This document shows, one piece after another, positions 52,445 through 60,941 of a stretch of DNA of 64,000 nt. Within the stretch, counting starts at the first letter, position 1. Each line of letters starts with the position of its first letter. The notes beneath the pieces were generated by a model. It was given only the letters and a program-made list of their open reading frames with translations, made no database searches and had not been told where the DNA came from. The position numbers were made by a program, and so were the translations under genes. Origin of the DNA: Beijerinckiaceae bacterium (GTDB lineage Bacteria; Pseudomonadota; Alphaproteobacteria; Rhizobiales; Beijerinckiaceae); assembly GCA_947370975.1 (NCBI GenBank), contig CANBNG010000004.1:62001-126000 (forward strand), in the 5' to 3' direction.

Positions 52445-55168
52445 TTAGGACAGGCGTTCCAGTGCGGCCTTCATTTTCTCGATGCGCGAGAGCGAATCTT
52501 CGCGGCGCTCGCGGTTTTCCTCGACAACCTCTTCGGGCGCGCGCGCCACGAAATCGGCATTGCCGAGTTTGGCGTCGATCTTCTTCACTTCGCCGTCGAG
52601 CTTGCCAATCTCCTTGGTCAGGCGCGCACGTTCTGCCCCGATGTCGATGATGCCTTCGAGCGGCAAGGCGACCAGCGCGCCACGCACGATCATCTGCGCG
52701 GAATTTGCGGGCGCGGAGGCCGCAAAGGAAATGTCGGACACGCGCGCGAGACGCTTCAATGTGTCGAGTGCGCGCTCGGCGCGCGCCTGAATTTCAGCGT
52801 TGACCCCCACCAGCACGATTGGCATTTGCGCGCCCGCCGGCACGTTCATCTCCGCGCGCACCGAGCGGATTTCCGAAATCAGGTCGACGATCCAGCCAAT
52901 CTCGGCTTCGGCATCGGGCTGCACGAGCGCACCCAGCGACGGCCATTGCGCCAGCGCGAGAACACTGGTGCGCGCCGGGCCTTCCTCGCCCTTGATGGCC
53001 CACAATTCCTCGGTGAGGAAAGGCATGAAGGGATGCAGCAGCTTCATGATCTCATCGAGCACGAAAGCGGTGGTGGCCCGCGTCTCGTCCTTGGCGGGGC
53101 CATCTGCGCCCTGAAGGATCGGCTTGGTGAGCTCGACATACCAGTCGCAGAAAATATTCCACGCAAAGCGATAGGCGCCATTGGCGGCATCGTTGAAGCG
53201 ATAGGCCTCGATGGCCGAAGTCACATCGGCGACCGCCTTGGCCGCCTCGCCGAGAATCCAGCGATTGACGTCGGCCTCGACCTTTTCAGGCGCAAAGCCG
53301 GCAACGCGGACGCAGCCATTCATCTCGGCAAAGCGGGCCGCATTCCAGAGCTTGGTTGCGAAATTGCGATAGCCCTCGACGCGCGCGGTCGCGAGCTTGA
53401 TGTCGCGCCCCTGCGCCGCCATGGCGGCCAGAGTGAAGCGCAGAGCATCCGCGCCATAGGCGTCGATGAGATCGAGCGGGTCGATGACATTGCCCTTCGA
53501 CTTCGACATTTTCGCGCCCTTCTCGTCCCGGACGAGCGCGTGAATGTATATGTCGTGGAACGGGATCTCGCCCATGAAATGCACGCCCATCATCATCATC
53601 CGGGCAACCCAGAAGAAGATGATGTCGAAGCCCGTGACGAGCACGCTCGTCGGGTAATAGCGCTTCACCTCCGGCGCATCGTCCGGCCAGCCCAGCGTCG
53701 AGAAGGGCCAGAGCGCGGAGGAGAACCAGGTGTCGAGCACGTCTTCGTCGCGCGTCAATTCGACCTTGCGGCCAAAATGCGCCTCGGCGGCAACATGTGC
53801 CTCTTCCTCGGACATGGTGACAAAGACCTCGCCGTCGGGCGCATACCAGGCCGGGATCTGATGACCCCACCAGAGCTGGCGCGAGATGCACCAGGGCTGA
53901 ATGTTGTCGAGCCATTCGAAATAGGTCTTCTCCCAATTCTTCGGGATGAAGCTCGTGCGGCCATCGCGCACGGCGGCAAGCGCGGGGGCTGCCAGCGTCT
54001 TGGCATCGACATACCATTGGTCGGTGAGCCAGGGCTCGATCACGACGCCGGACCGGTCGCCATGGGGCACCTGATGCAGATGCGGTTCGATGAGCGGGCA
54101 CAGGCCACGCTCTTCCATCATCGCGATGATGGCCTTGCGCGCCAGCGCGCGATCGACGCCATGCAGGCCCATGACCGCCGCCAGATCGTCAGAGGCAACA
54201 AGCCCGGCGCTGAACGCCTCATTGGCTTCCAGCAGCAGCTGCCCTTCGGCGTTGAGAATATTGATGAGCGCGAGATTGTGCCGGCGGCCGACTTCAAAGT
54301 CGTTAAAGTCATGTGCGGGCGTGATCTTGACCGCGCCTGTGCCCTTTTCCGGATCTGCGTAAGTGTCGCCGACAATCGGGATCAGGCGGCCAACGAGCGG
54401 CAGCACGACATTGCGGCCAATCAGATGGCCAAGCTTTTCATTTTCAGGATGCACCGCGACAGCGGTATCGCCGAGCATGGTTTCGGGACGCGTCGTCGCG
54501 ACCGTGATGAAGGTGGACGGATCCTCAGCGTCATAGACGGCGCCTTCGAGCGGATAGTTGAAGTGCCAGAGGAAACCCTTGGTCTCGACCTGCTGCACTT
54601 CGAGATCCGAGATCGCGGTGAGCAGCTTCGGGTCCCAGTTCACAAGGCGCTTGTCCTTGTAGATCAGGCCTTGCCGGTGAAGCTCCACGAACACCTTGAG
54701 AACGGCGCGCGACAGGCCTTCATCCATGGTGAAGCGTTCGCGCGACCAATCGCAGGACGCGCCCATGCGCTTCAACTGATTGACAATCGCGCCGCCCGAT
54801 TCAGCCTTCCACGCCCAGACCTTTTCGAGAAACTTCTCGCGCCCCATTTCGCGTCGGCCCGGCTCCTTGTTCTGCATGAGCTGGCGCTCGACGACCATCT
54901 GCGTAGCGATGCCCGCATGATCGGTGCCCGGCTGCCAGAGCACGTCCTTGCCGCGCATCCGCTCGAAACGGCAGAGAATGTCCTGCAGCGTATTGTTGAG
55001 CGCATGGCCCATATGCAGGGAGCCGGTGACATTGGGCGGCGGGATGACGATGGAATAGGGCTGCGCATCGGCGCGGTCGGGACGGCCTGCGCGGAAGGCT
55101 TCCGCACTGTCCCAGACGGCGGCAATGCGCGCTTCGACGCGGGCGGGATCGAATGTCTTGTCCATCAT
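52445..55168 (-). CDS. valS: Valine--tRNA ligase
   Basis: A 907-residue class Ia synthetase. The HIGH motif is GSLHMGHALN near residue 45 and the KMSKS motif is KMSKSKGNVIDP. The editing domain (CP1) is present, and a C-terminal coiled coil (ERARLTKEIGKLDGEVKKID) contacts tRNA. ATG 55168 or the next codon 55165 is the start; the frame upstream is intergenic. It follows popZ on the same strand. Confidence 0.96.
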   Translation of the reverse strand: MMDKTFDPARVEARIAAVWDSAEAFRAGRPDRADAQPYSIVIPPPNVTGSLHMGHALNNTLQDILCRFERMRGKDVLWQPGTDHAGIATQMVVERQLMQNKEPGRREMGREKFLEKVWAWKAESGGAIVNQLKRMGASCDWSRERFTMDEGLSRAVLKVFVELHRQGLIYKDKRLVNWDPKLLTAISDLEVQQVETKGFLWHFNYPLEGAVYDAEDPSTFITVATTRPETMLGDTAVAVHPENEKLGHLIGRNVVLPLVGRLIPIVGDTYADPEKGTGAVKITPAHDFNDFEVGRRHNLALINILNAEGQLLLEANEAFSAGLVASDDLAAVMGLHGVDRALARKAIIAMMEERGLCPLIEPHLHQVPHGDRSGVVIEPWLTDQWYVDAKTLAAPALAAVRDGRTSFIPKNWEKTYFEWLDNIQPWCISRQLWWGHQIPAWYAPDGEVFVTMSEEEAHVAAEAHFGRKVELTRDEDVLDTWFSSALWPFSTLGWPDDAPEVKRYYPTSVLVTGFDIIFFWVARMMMMGVHFMGEIPFHDIYIHALVRDEKGAKMSKSKGNVIDPLDLIDAYGADALRFTLAAMAAQGRDIKLATARVEGYRNFATKLWNAARFAEMNGCVRVAGFAPEKVEADVNRWILGEAAKAVADVTSAIEAYRFNDAANGAYRFAWNIFCDWYVELTKPILQGADGPAKDETRATTAFVLDEIMKLLHPFMPFLTEELWAIKGEEGPARTSVLALAQWPSLGALVQPDAEAEIGWIVDLISEIRSVRAEMNVPAGAQMPIVLVGVNAEIQARAERALDTLKRLARVSDISFAASAPANSAQMIVRGALVALPLEGIIDIGAERARLTKEIGKLDGEVKKIDAKLGNADFVARAPEEVVEENRERREDSLSRIEKMKAALERLS

Positions 55169-55329
55169 GGGGTGCAACCGAACTCGTCGTGTGGCGCGCG
55201 GCGACCGCGCGGCGGGAATCTGGGCGAAAATCAAGGCATGAGTCTAACGCTGCGCGCTAAAAAGCCGAGCAGCTGCGGACTGTCAATGAAGGGAACGGAG
55301 CTTTGGCAGGCAAAGGCCCGCCAAACCCG

Positions 55330-55902
55330 TCAGTCGCCGCGGGCGACGCGCTCGATTTCGGCGCGGACCAGACGCTCGACGAGCGTCGGCAGATTGTCGT
55401 CCAGCCATTGCTTGAGCATGGGGCGCAGGAGATCGCGCGCAGCCGATTCAATCGCCTCGGGAACAGCGCGCGAGGCGTTGAGCACCTTGAAGGACGAGGA
55501 CACCGACGAATTCGTCTTTTCGGAAACAAGCGCGGGGGCGGCAGCCTCCGGCTCGGTCGTCACGAGGCGCGGCGCAGCAACGGGCTGGGGAGCCTGCGGA
55601 CGGAAGGCCGACACATCGGGGCGCACGGGGCGCGGCGGCGGGGCCGTGGAGAAAGACCCGGAGAGGTCAAACGCGGGGCGCGCCACCGGCGGGGGGCGCA
55701 GCCGGTCCAGTTTCTCGGGCTCGGTCTGGGGCCTCACCTCGGCAACCGGCTCTTCTTCGCGCGGGGCGCGTGTGGAGAGCGGCAGCACCTGATCGTCGGA
55801 AATGATCTTGCGGATCGACGCGAGGATTTCCTCCATGGACGGCTCATGCGCCCGCTGTTCAGCAGCCTTAGAATCCGGAATGGCGGTCGGAACTGCGTTC
55901 AT
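55330..55902 (-). CDS. popZ: PopZ-like polar organizing protein (DUF2497)
   Basis: A 190-residue protein. The N-terminal motif EPSMEEILASIRKIISDD (residues 20-37) is the DUF2497 hallmark. A long Pro/Glu-rich disordered middle follows, then C-terminal helices (LLRPMLKQWLDDNLPTLV, ERLVRAEIERVAR). In Caulobacter and Agrobacterium PopZ forms polar condensates that hold the chromosome origin via ParB and recruit cell-cycle proteins. The place between tolC and valS matches known alphaproteobacterial order. Confidence 0.9.
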   Translation of the reverse strand: MNAVPTAIPDSKAAEQRAHEPSMEEILASIRKIISDDQVLPLSTRAPREEEPVAEVRPQTEPEKLDRLRPPPVARPAFDLSGSFSTAPPPRPVRPDVSAFRPQAPQPVAAPRLVTTEPEAAAPALVSEKTNSSVSSSFKVLNASRAVPEAIESAARDLLRPMLKQWLDDNLPTLVERLVRAEIERVARGD

Positions 55903-56076
55903 GGCCTCTGACGCTTTCTGCTGCAGGAGCGCCCGAAATCAGCAACTCCGCATCGATCTTGCGCGGGCGAGCAACAAAATTGTCCGCCTCACCGCACAAG
56001 GTCTACTTTGAACGTCTCGCAAGTCTAGGGCAAGTCACAGCGCGCGAGCACTTGTGGACAGAACCAAGGCAAAAGC

Positions 56077-57510
56077 TCAGCGACCGTCAGGCGTGCCGGT
56101 TCCGATCCACTTGCCCTTGACCTGATCGAAATGGACTGTCGGGTCATAGGCGACAACCTGCAGACCAAGCGTCGAAGCAGACAGCTTGCCGACCGATGCG
56201 AGCAGGACATAGGAGCTGACCACACGGTCGCGCTGGGCGGAGACCAGCTGCACGCGGGCGTTCAGCAGGGCCTGCTGGGCATTGAGCACATCGAGCGTGG
56301 TGCGCTGGCCGACCTTGGCCTCTTCGCGCACGCCGTTGAGGGCGATCTCTGCGGCGCGCACCTGCGCCTGAGAAGCGTCGATCACCGCGCGGGAGTTGGA
56401 CCAGACACCCCAGGAGGAAACCACCAGAGCGCGGATCTGCTCGCGCTGGAGATCGGCCTGCAACTGGGCCTGACCGAGAATTTCCTTGGCCTGGCGCACG
56501 GCAGCATAAACCGCGCCGCCTTCATAGATGGGCACGGAGAGTGAACCAACCACAGAAGCCTGGAAAGAATTGGAGCCCGGCTGATTGATGGGATCGTAAC
56601 GGCGCGCCACCGCACCCGTGACGCCCAACGAGGGGTAGAGCTGACCTTCGATGATCTTCACGTTCAGGGCAGCAGAATCGACATTGTGCCGCGCCGCCTG
56701 AATGGACGGATTTTCCATCTCGGACAGGGCAATGGCATTGTCGAGCGTGCGTGGCACCAGCTTTTCAAGCGGACGCGCAGGCTGCAGGTCGCGCGGCTCG
56801 ATGCCGACATATTGGCGGAAATTGGCAATGCTGGTCTGCAGGTTCGACTGCGCGGCGAAAGCATCAGCCTGACCCTGGGCAAGGCTCGCCTCGGCCTGCG
56901 CAACGTCGGTGCGGGTGACTTCGCCAACCTGGAAACGATCGCGCGTCTGGCGCAGCTGCTGCTCGAGAACGTCCACGTTGTTGCGGCGCAGGCTCAGCGT
57001 CGCCGTATCGCGCAACACGTTCATGTAGGAAGTGGCGGCGTTCGCCAGAATGTTCTGCTCGCTCTGGCGGATCTGCTCCCGGGCGGTCAGGATCTGCGAC
57101 TCGGCGCGGCTCACGCCATTGGCGGTGCGGTTGCCGTTCCAGATGTTCTGGGTGATCGACAGGCCGGAGCCGCGCGGCGAAGCTGCTGCGCGCGACGATA
57201 CATTGGTCGCCGTATTACTCTCCTGCCAGACACGGCCGATGTCGCTCGTCGCGGTAATGGTCGGACGGTAGCCCGAGAGCGCGGTCGGCAGGTTCTCGTC
57301 TGTGGCGCGGCCCGCGGCGCGCTGCTGGTTGAGATCGGGGTTGAAGCCATAGGCGCGGGCCAGCGCCCCGGAAATGGTCTCGGCCGAGAGCGGCGTTGCA
57401 AGTGCAATCCCGCAAGCAGTCAGGGCAGCCAGCGATGCGACGCGGCAAAAGAGGCCAGCGCGCAAGGAAGCACTGGCGGTAGCCGGACTAGACGCATCGC
57501 GACAAACCAT
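56077..57510 (-). CDS. tolC: TolC-family outer membrane efflux/secretion protein
   Basis: A 477-residue outer-membrane channel of the TolC type I secretion class. A signal peptide ends near LSAETISGALARAYGFNP, the classical mature start. Two OEP repeats follow, the second with ALNGVREEAKVGQRTTLDVL, and LDVLNAQQALLNARVQLV is the family signature. GAGG lies 6 bases before the ATG. It could be the outer channel for type I export of the RTX protein at 9649, but no ABC or adaptor gene lies nearby. Confidence 0.93.
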   Translation of the reverse strand: MVCRDASSPATASASLRAGLFCRVASLAALTACGIALATPLSAETISGALARAYGFNPDLNQQRAAGRATDENLPTALSGYRPTITATSDIGRVWQESNTATNVSSRAAASPRGSGLSITQNIWNGNRTANGVSRAESQILTAREQIRQSEQNILANAATSYMNVLRDTATLSLRRNNVDVLEQQLRQTRDRFQVGEVTRTDVAQAEASLAQGQADAFAAQSNLQTSIANFRQYVGIEPRDLQPARPLEKLVPRTLDNAIALSEMENPSIQAARHNVDSAALNVKIIEGQLYPSLGVTGAVARRYDPINQPGSNSFQASVVGSLSVPIYEGGAVYAAVRQAKEILGQAQLQADLQREQIRALVVSSWGVWSNSRAVIDASQAQVRAAEIALNGVREEAKVGQRTTLDVLNAQQALLNARVQLVSAQRDRVVSSYVLLASVGKLSASTLGLQVVAYDPTVHFDQVKGKWIGTGTPDGR

Positions 57511-57693
57511 TTGAAACCTCGAATCGAAACCAGAAGTACCTTATTAACCACGAGCGACGCCGGAATCACAAAAATCCGCGCCCGCTCGGAGTATAATACC
57601 CCGCCTTCCCAAGCTGTCCCCTGCTAAGCGACAGAGATTGCATTGAAAACCACGAAGTGGCGCAAAAATGCGACACTCCGGGTTACAAATGAA

Positions 57694-58374
57694 TTAAAAG
57701 GCAAAAACAGGTGTGCGGGCAAATGCGCCAAGCACAGGCGCTGCCGCATCGAACAACACGCGGCTGCTGAGCTCGCCGGCAACGCTCTCAAAGCGCATGG
57801 CTTTTCCGGCCTTGCCGGTCGGGTCGCCGGGGCTCCTGAGAATGGCGATGATCCGTCCGCCGAGCGAAAGCCTGGCGAGCAGCGGCTCGAGCCCCTCTTC
57901 CACAGCGCCGTTCACGAGGATCAGGTCGAAAGTCCCGGTTACGCCCTCGCTGGCATCGAGCGGTCCGCAGACGGCCGTCGCCGGCAACCCCAAACCGGCA
58001 AGATGAGCGGCTGCCGCAAAGGACAGCGAGGGAATCGATTCGAGCGCAACCACCTCCCCGGCAAGCCCGGCAAGCAGTGCCGCCGAATAGCCTGCGCCTC
58101 CGGCAATATCGAGCACACGGTCGCTGGCGCGCACCTCCGCGCCCTGAATCATGCGGGCGAGAACCATTGGCGCGAGAAGGCAGCGGGTCTCGCCCTCGAT
58201 GGTATGGAGATCGAGCGGCGCGTCGGAATAGGCCAGAGCCTGCATCGGGCCGGGCACGAAGGTCTCGCGCGGCACATCGAGGAAACGGGAGATGACCTCC
58301 TGATCCGTCACATCGAAGGTGCGGATCTGGCAGTCCACCATCGTCTGGCGCTGGCTGGCGAAATCATTGGACAT
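57694..58374 (-). CDS. Protein-L-isoaspartate O-methyltransferase family protein
   Basis: A 226-residue SAM-dependent methyltransferase like those upstream of tolC in many alphaproteobacteria. Motif I is VLDIAGGAGYSAALLAGL, followed by VVALES and FDLILVNGAVEE. The N-terminal region RQTMVDCQIRTFDVTD is typical for this group. Motif I has IAGGAG where true Pcm has IGTGSG, so repair of isoaspartate is unproven. GGAG lies 5 bases before the ATG. Confidence 0.85.
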   Translation of the reverse strand: MSNDFASQRQTMVDCQIRTFDVTDQEVISRFLDVPRETFVPGPMQALAYSDAPLDLHTIEGETRCLLAPMVLARMIQGAEVRASDRVLDIAGGAGYSAALLAGLAGEVVALESIPSLSFAAAAHLAGLGLPATAVCGPLDASEGVTGTFDLILVNGAVEEGLEPLLARLSLGGRIIAILRSPGDPTGKAGKAMRFESVAGELSSRVLFDAAAPVLGAFARTPVFAF

Positions 58375-58511
58375 GGGCGCTCCGGCTGTCAGCGTCAGGC
58401 GCGGCGATCGCCACCGCGCGCATACGGGCTCGATGGCGAGAGCTTATAGGCATCGCCACAGGCGATGTCCACGCTCGGAATGGCCGCTGGCCAAAGGTCG
58501 TGTTGACCGGT

Positions 58512-58961
58512 TCAGCCCTTCAGCTTGCGGTTGCATTGGCTCCAATAGCCGCCGCCCTTCTCAAGCCAACGCAGGCCGCCATTTGAATCGGTGGCCTTGT
58601 TGGCCTGATATTGCTCGCTGCACGCCTTCTGGCGGGCGCGCGCCGGGGTGAGATCGGCGAATTTTGCAGGCACAGCGCTCGGGAACACGAGTTTGCCCTT
58701 TGCCATGGTCTCGCTGGCGGGAGCGGGCGGAGCCGCTACCTTTGCCGGCGCAGCAGGCGCAGTCGGGGTGCTGGATGCGGTCGCGCGGCAATCAGCGAGA
58801 AACTTGGGCCAGGTTGTGCCACCCGTCGTGCCGGCGGCCTTGGCGGCCTGCCATTTCTCGCCGCACACTTTCATGGAGGCATCCTGCGCCAGAGCGAGGC
58901 CTGGCAGGGACAAGACTGCGATGAAGCTGGAAGCCAGCAGAGGACGCAAGAAATCGATCAT
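58512..58961 (-). CDS. Small exported protein with duplicated Cys-Trp motif
   Basis: A 149-residue protein with a signal peptide (FLRPLLASSFIAVLSLPGLA, then LAQ). Two similar segments, CGEKWQAAKAAGTTGG...WPKFLADC (about residues 33-58) and CSEQYQANKATDSNGG...WLEKGGGYWSQC (about 114-143), are joined by an Ala/Pro linker. The pattern of two Cys around a Trp/Lys-rich loop is like PsiF-type repeats and suggests one disulphide per unit. Function unknown. Likely periplasmic. Confidence 0.8.
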   Translation of the reverse strand: MIDFLRPLLASSFIAVLSLPGLALAQDASMKVCGEKWQAAKAAGTTGGTTWPKFLADCRATASSTPTAPAAPAKVAAPPAPASETMAKGKLVFPSAVPAKFADLTPARARQKACSEQYQANKATDSNGGLRWLEKGGGYWSQCNRKLKG

Positions 58962-59039
58962 CGGGAAATGCCTTTCGTGAGCAATAGCCCATCAAAAACC
59001 CGATGTGGGCGAAAGACAAGTCCCCTGCCCGGCCCGGGG

Positions 59040-59660
59040 TCAGCGCGACACCATCTGCGGGCCGGCTGGCGTTGCACCGATCCCGACCCAGATATTGGGA
59101 TCTTCCTGCGACTGGCGCTTGATGAAGCGATAGGGCGTCTGTGCAAACGGCAACATGTCTTCAGTCATATTATCGAGAATGAACTCGCCCTGCGTCGTCT
59201 TCACGGTCAGAACCGCGTGCCCGTCACCCGCCTCGTCGCGCACAATTGTCACCAGCAGCGCCTGACGCGGCAGGCCCGCCTGGATGAGAAGCCTGCGCTT
59301 GTAGAGCACGTAATCCTCGCAATCGCCCGCGCCGTCGGCGGGATAGTCCCAGCGGTCGACAACCTGCCAATGATCCATGTCGGAGATGGGCGCGATCGTG
59401 TGATTGACGAGCCGGTTAATCCTGTCGACGAGCTTCATGTTGGCGGGCGTGGCCGCAAGATCGACGGGCGCCAATGCGCCTCCCTGGCACTCATCCTCAT
59501 AACGCAGGCAGAAGTCAGCCCAGCCGAAAGGTGTGAGCGTCGGCAGCCCGACCCGGATGAAAGCGCCATTCTGCCCCGCGCGCGAGGGCGCCTGAAACGC
59601 AAATAAGCTGCAGGCCACAATTGCCAGCACCCCGAGACTTCTCAAACAAAAACGCAACAT
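59040..59660 (-). CDS. Transglutaminase-like cysteine peptidase (BTLCP)
   Basis: A 206-residue exported protein of the DUF920/BTLCP family, which also contains LapG. The signal peptide is RSLGVLAIVACSLFAF. The catalytic triad is Cys114 (GAGDCEDYVLYKR), His148 (GDGHAVLTV) and Asp163 (FILDNM). ATG 59660 is preferred because GGAG lies 7 bases upstream. LapG proteins cut large adhesins in the periplasm; no LapD partner (HAMP-GGDEF-EAL) is visible here, so that role is not shown. Confidence 0.88.
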   Translation of the reverse strand: MLRFCLRSLGVLAIVACSLFAFQAPSRAGQNGAFIRVGLPTLTPFGWADFCLRYEDECQGGALAPVDLAATPANMKLVDRINRLVNHTIAPISDMDHWQVVDRWDYPADGAGDCEDYVLYKRRLLIQAGLPRQALLVTIVRDEAGDGHAVLTVKTTQGEFILDNMTEDMLPFAQTPYRFIKRQSQEDPNIWVGIGATPAGPQMVSR

Positions 59661-59944
59661 CGGCCAACTCCGTCTGCGAGGCCGACAATGCACCGGGGCG
59701 TTTTGCAGATGAGGTAAGAAAAAGCTCCGGATTTTAGTTGATGGGATTCATTATTACCCGGACTTTAACCACAACTAGGTCGATACTTAACCTAGCGGAA
59801 GCCGGGCGATAACCCCTCTGCCGCAGAGCTTTCCCTGCGTCAAAACAGCGGCACGCATGGCAACGAAAGCGCCACTGCCATGGTTAATCCCGCACGCGGC
59901 GGAAAAAATAATTTTCAACCTCAGGTAGGCCGGACCCCGATCAC

Positions 59945-60808
59945 ATGAGCCATGCAATGCCGCTGACAACGAAGAGTCTCGACGTGCCGGACCTGACAGC
60001 AACGCAGCAGGGCTGGGCGCCAGAGGATCTGCAAGCGCTTGAAACAGCCTGGCGGCAGCTGGAGCGTCTCACCTTCGCCACGCGCCTGACCGGCATGATC
60101 GGCCGCAAGATCGAAACAGCAGGGGCTTTCATTCCGGCGCGCATCCGCAGGCTCGCAGGCCGGGCGACTGCGCACGCCTTGCAGGCAGCGATGCGGGCGG
60201 CGCTGCGCAGCTTGCACGGGAGAGAACATCATCCCTCCTCCGCGCGGATGCACCGGGCGCTCGCAACCGCTGCCGGCGCTGCGGGCGGGGCTTTTGGCCT
60301 CGCCAGCCTGCCAGTGGAACTGCCACTCTCAACCGTCCTGCTGTTGCGCGCCATTGCCGATATTGCGCGCGCGGAGGGCGAGGATCTCTCCCAACCCGAA
60401 GCGGCCCTGGCTTGCATGCAGGTGTTCGCGCTGGGCAGCCACTCCCCCGAAGATGATTTCATGGATTCGAGCTATTTCGCGATGCGCGCTTTTCTAGCCC
60501 GCAGCATTTCAGAGGCCACGCGCTTTATGGCCGCAACCGCTGCGGCCGATGAAGCCGCGCCCGTCCTCATGCGGTTTCTGACCCAGATCGCGGCGCGCTT
60601 TGGCCTTGTCGTCAGCCAGAAATTTGCCGCTCAGGCGATCCCTTTTCTGGGCGCGGCCGGTGGCGCAGCGGTGAACTATGCGTTCATGGAGCATTTCCAG
60701 ACCCTCGCGCAGGGGCATTTCACCATCAGGCGGCTGGAACGCAAATACGGGAAAGATCTCGTAAGAGAATCCTATAATTCAATCCATCTCACTGATAAAA
60801 ATTTATAA
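59945..60808 (+). CDS. EcsC family protein
   Basis: A 287-residue protein with the EcsC-type core: LATAAGAAGGAFGLASLPVE followed by LPLSTVLLLRAIADIARAEG, then FALGSHSPEDDFMDSSYF, and a Gly/Ala-rich helix near the end (QAIPFLGAAGGAAVNYAFM). The hydrophobic helices suggest membrane association. The molecular role of the family is not known. It stands alone, with 251 bases or more of non-coding sequence before it, including an inverted repeat at 59775-59795. Confidence 0.82.
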   Translation: MSHAMPLTTKSLDVPDLTATQQGWAPEDLQALETAWRQLERLTFATRLTGMIGRKIETAGAFIPARIRRLAGRATAHALQAAMRAALRSLHGREHHPSSARMHRALATAAGAAGGAFGLASLPVELPLSTVLLLRAIADIARAEGEDLSQPEAALACMQVFALGSHSPEDDFMDSSYFAMRAFLARSISEATRFMAATAAADEAAPVLMRFLTQIAARFGLVVSQKFAAQAIPFLGAAGGAAVNYAFMEHFQTLAQGHFTIRRLERKYGKDLVRESYNSIHLTDKNL

Positions 60809-60941
60809 TCCCGATGAGATCGTTTTTAGATTTTAAAATCATCAAAAACTCCTGCAGCAGAGAGACATATAAAAATTTCGCAATGACTTGACCTGCAGCA
60901 TCTTGCACGAATGATAGCGCCATGCGCCGCCCTTTCGGGCG

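Noticed and set aside
52442..55792. A 1116-codon open frame on the plus strand
   Set aside because: It is antisense to valS and popZ, whose motifs are complete. High-GC codon use opens long opposite frames, and the product shows no recognisable domain.
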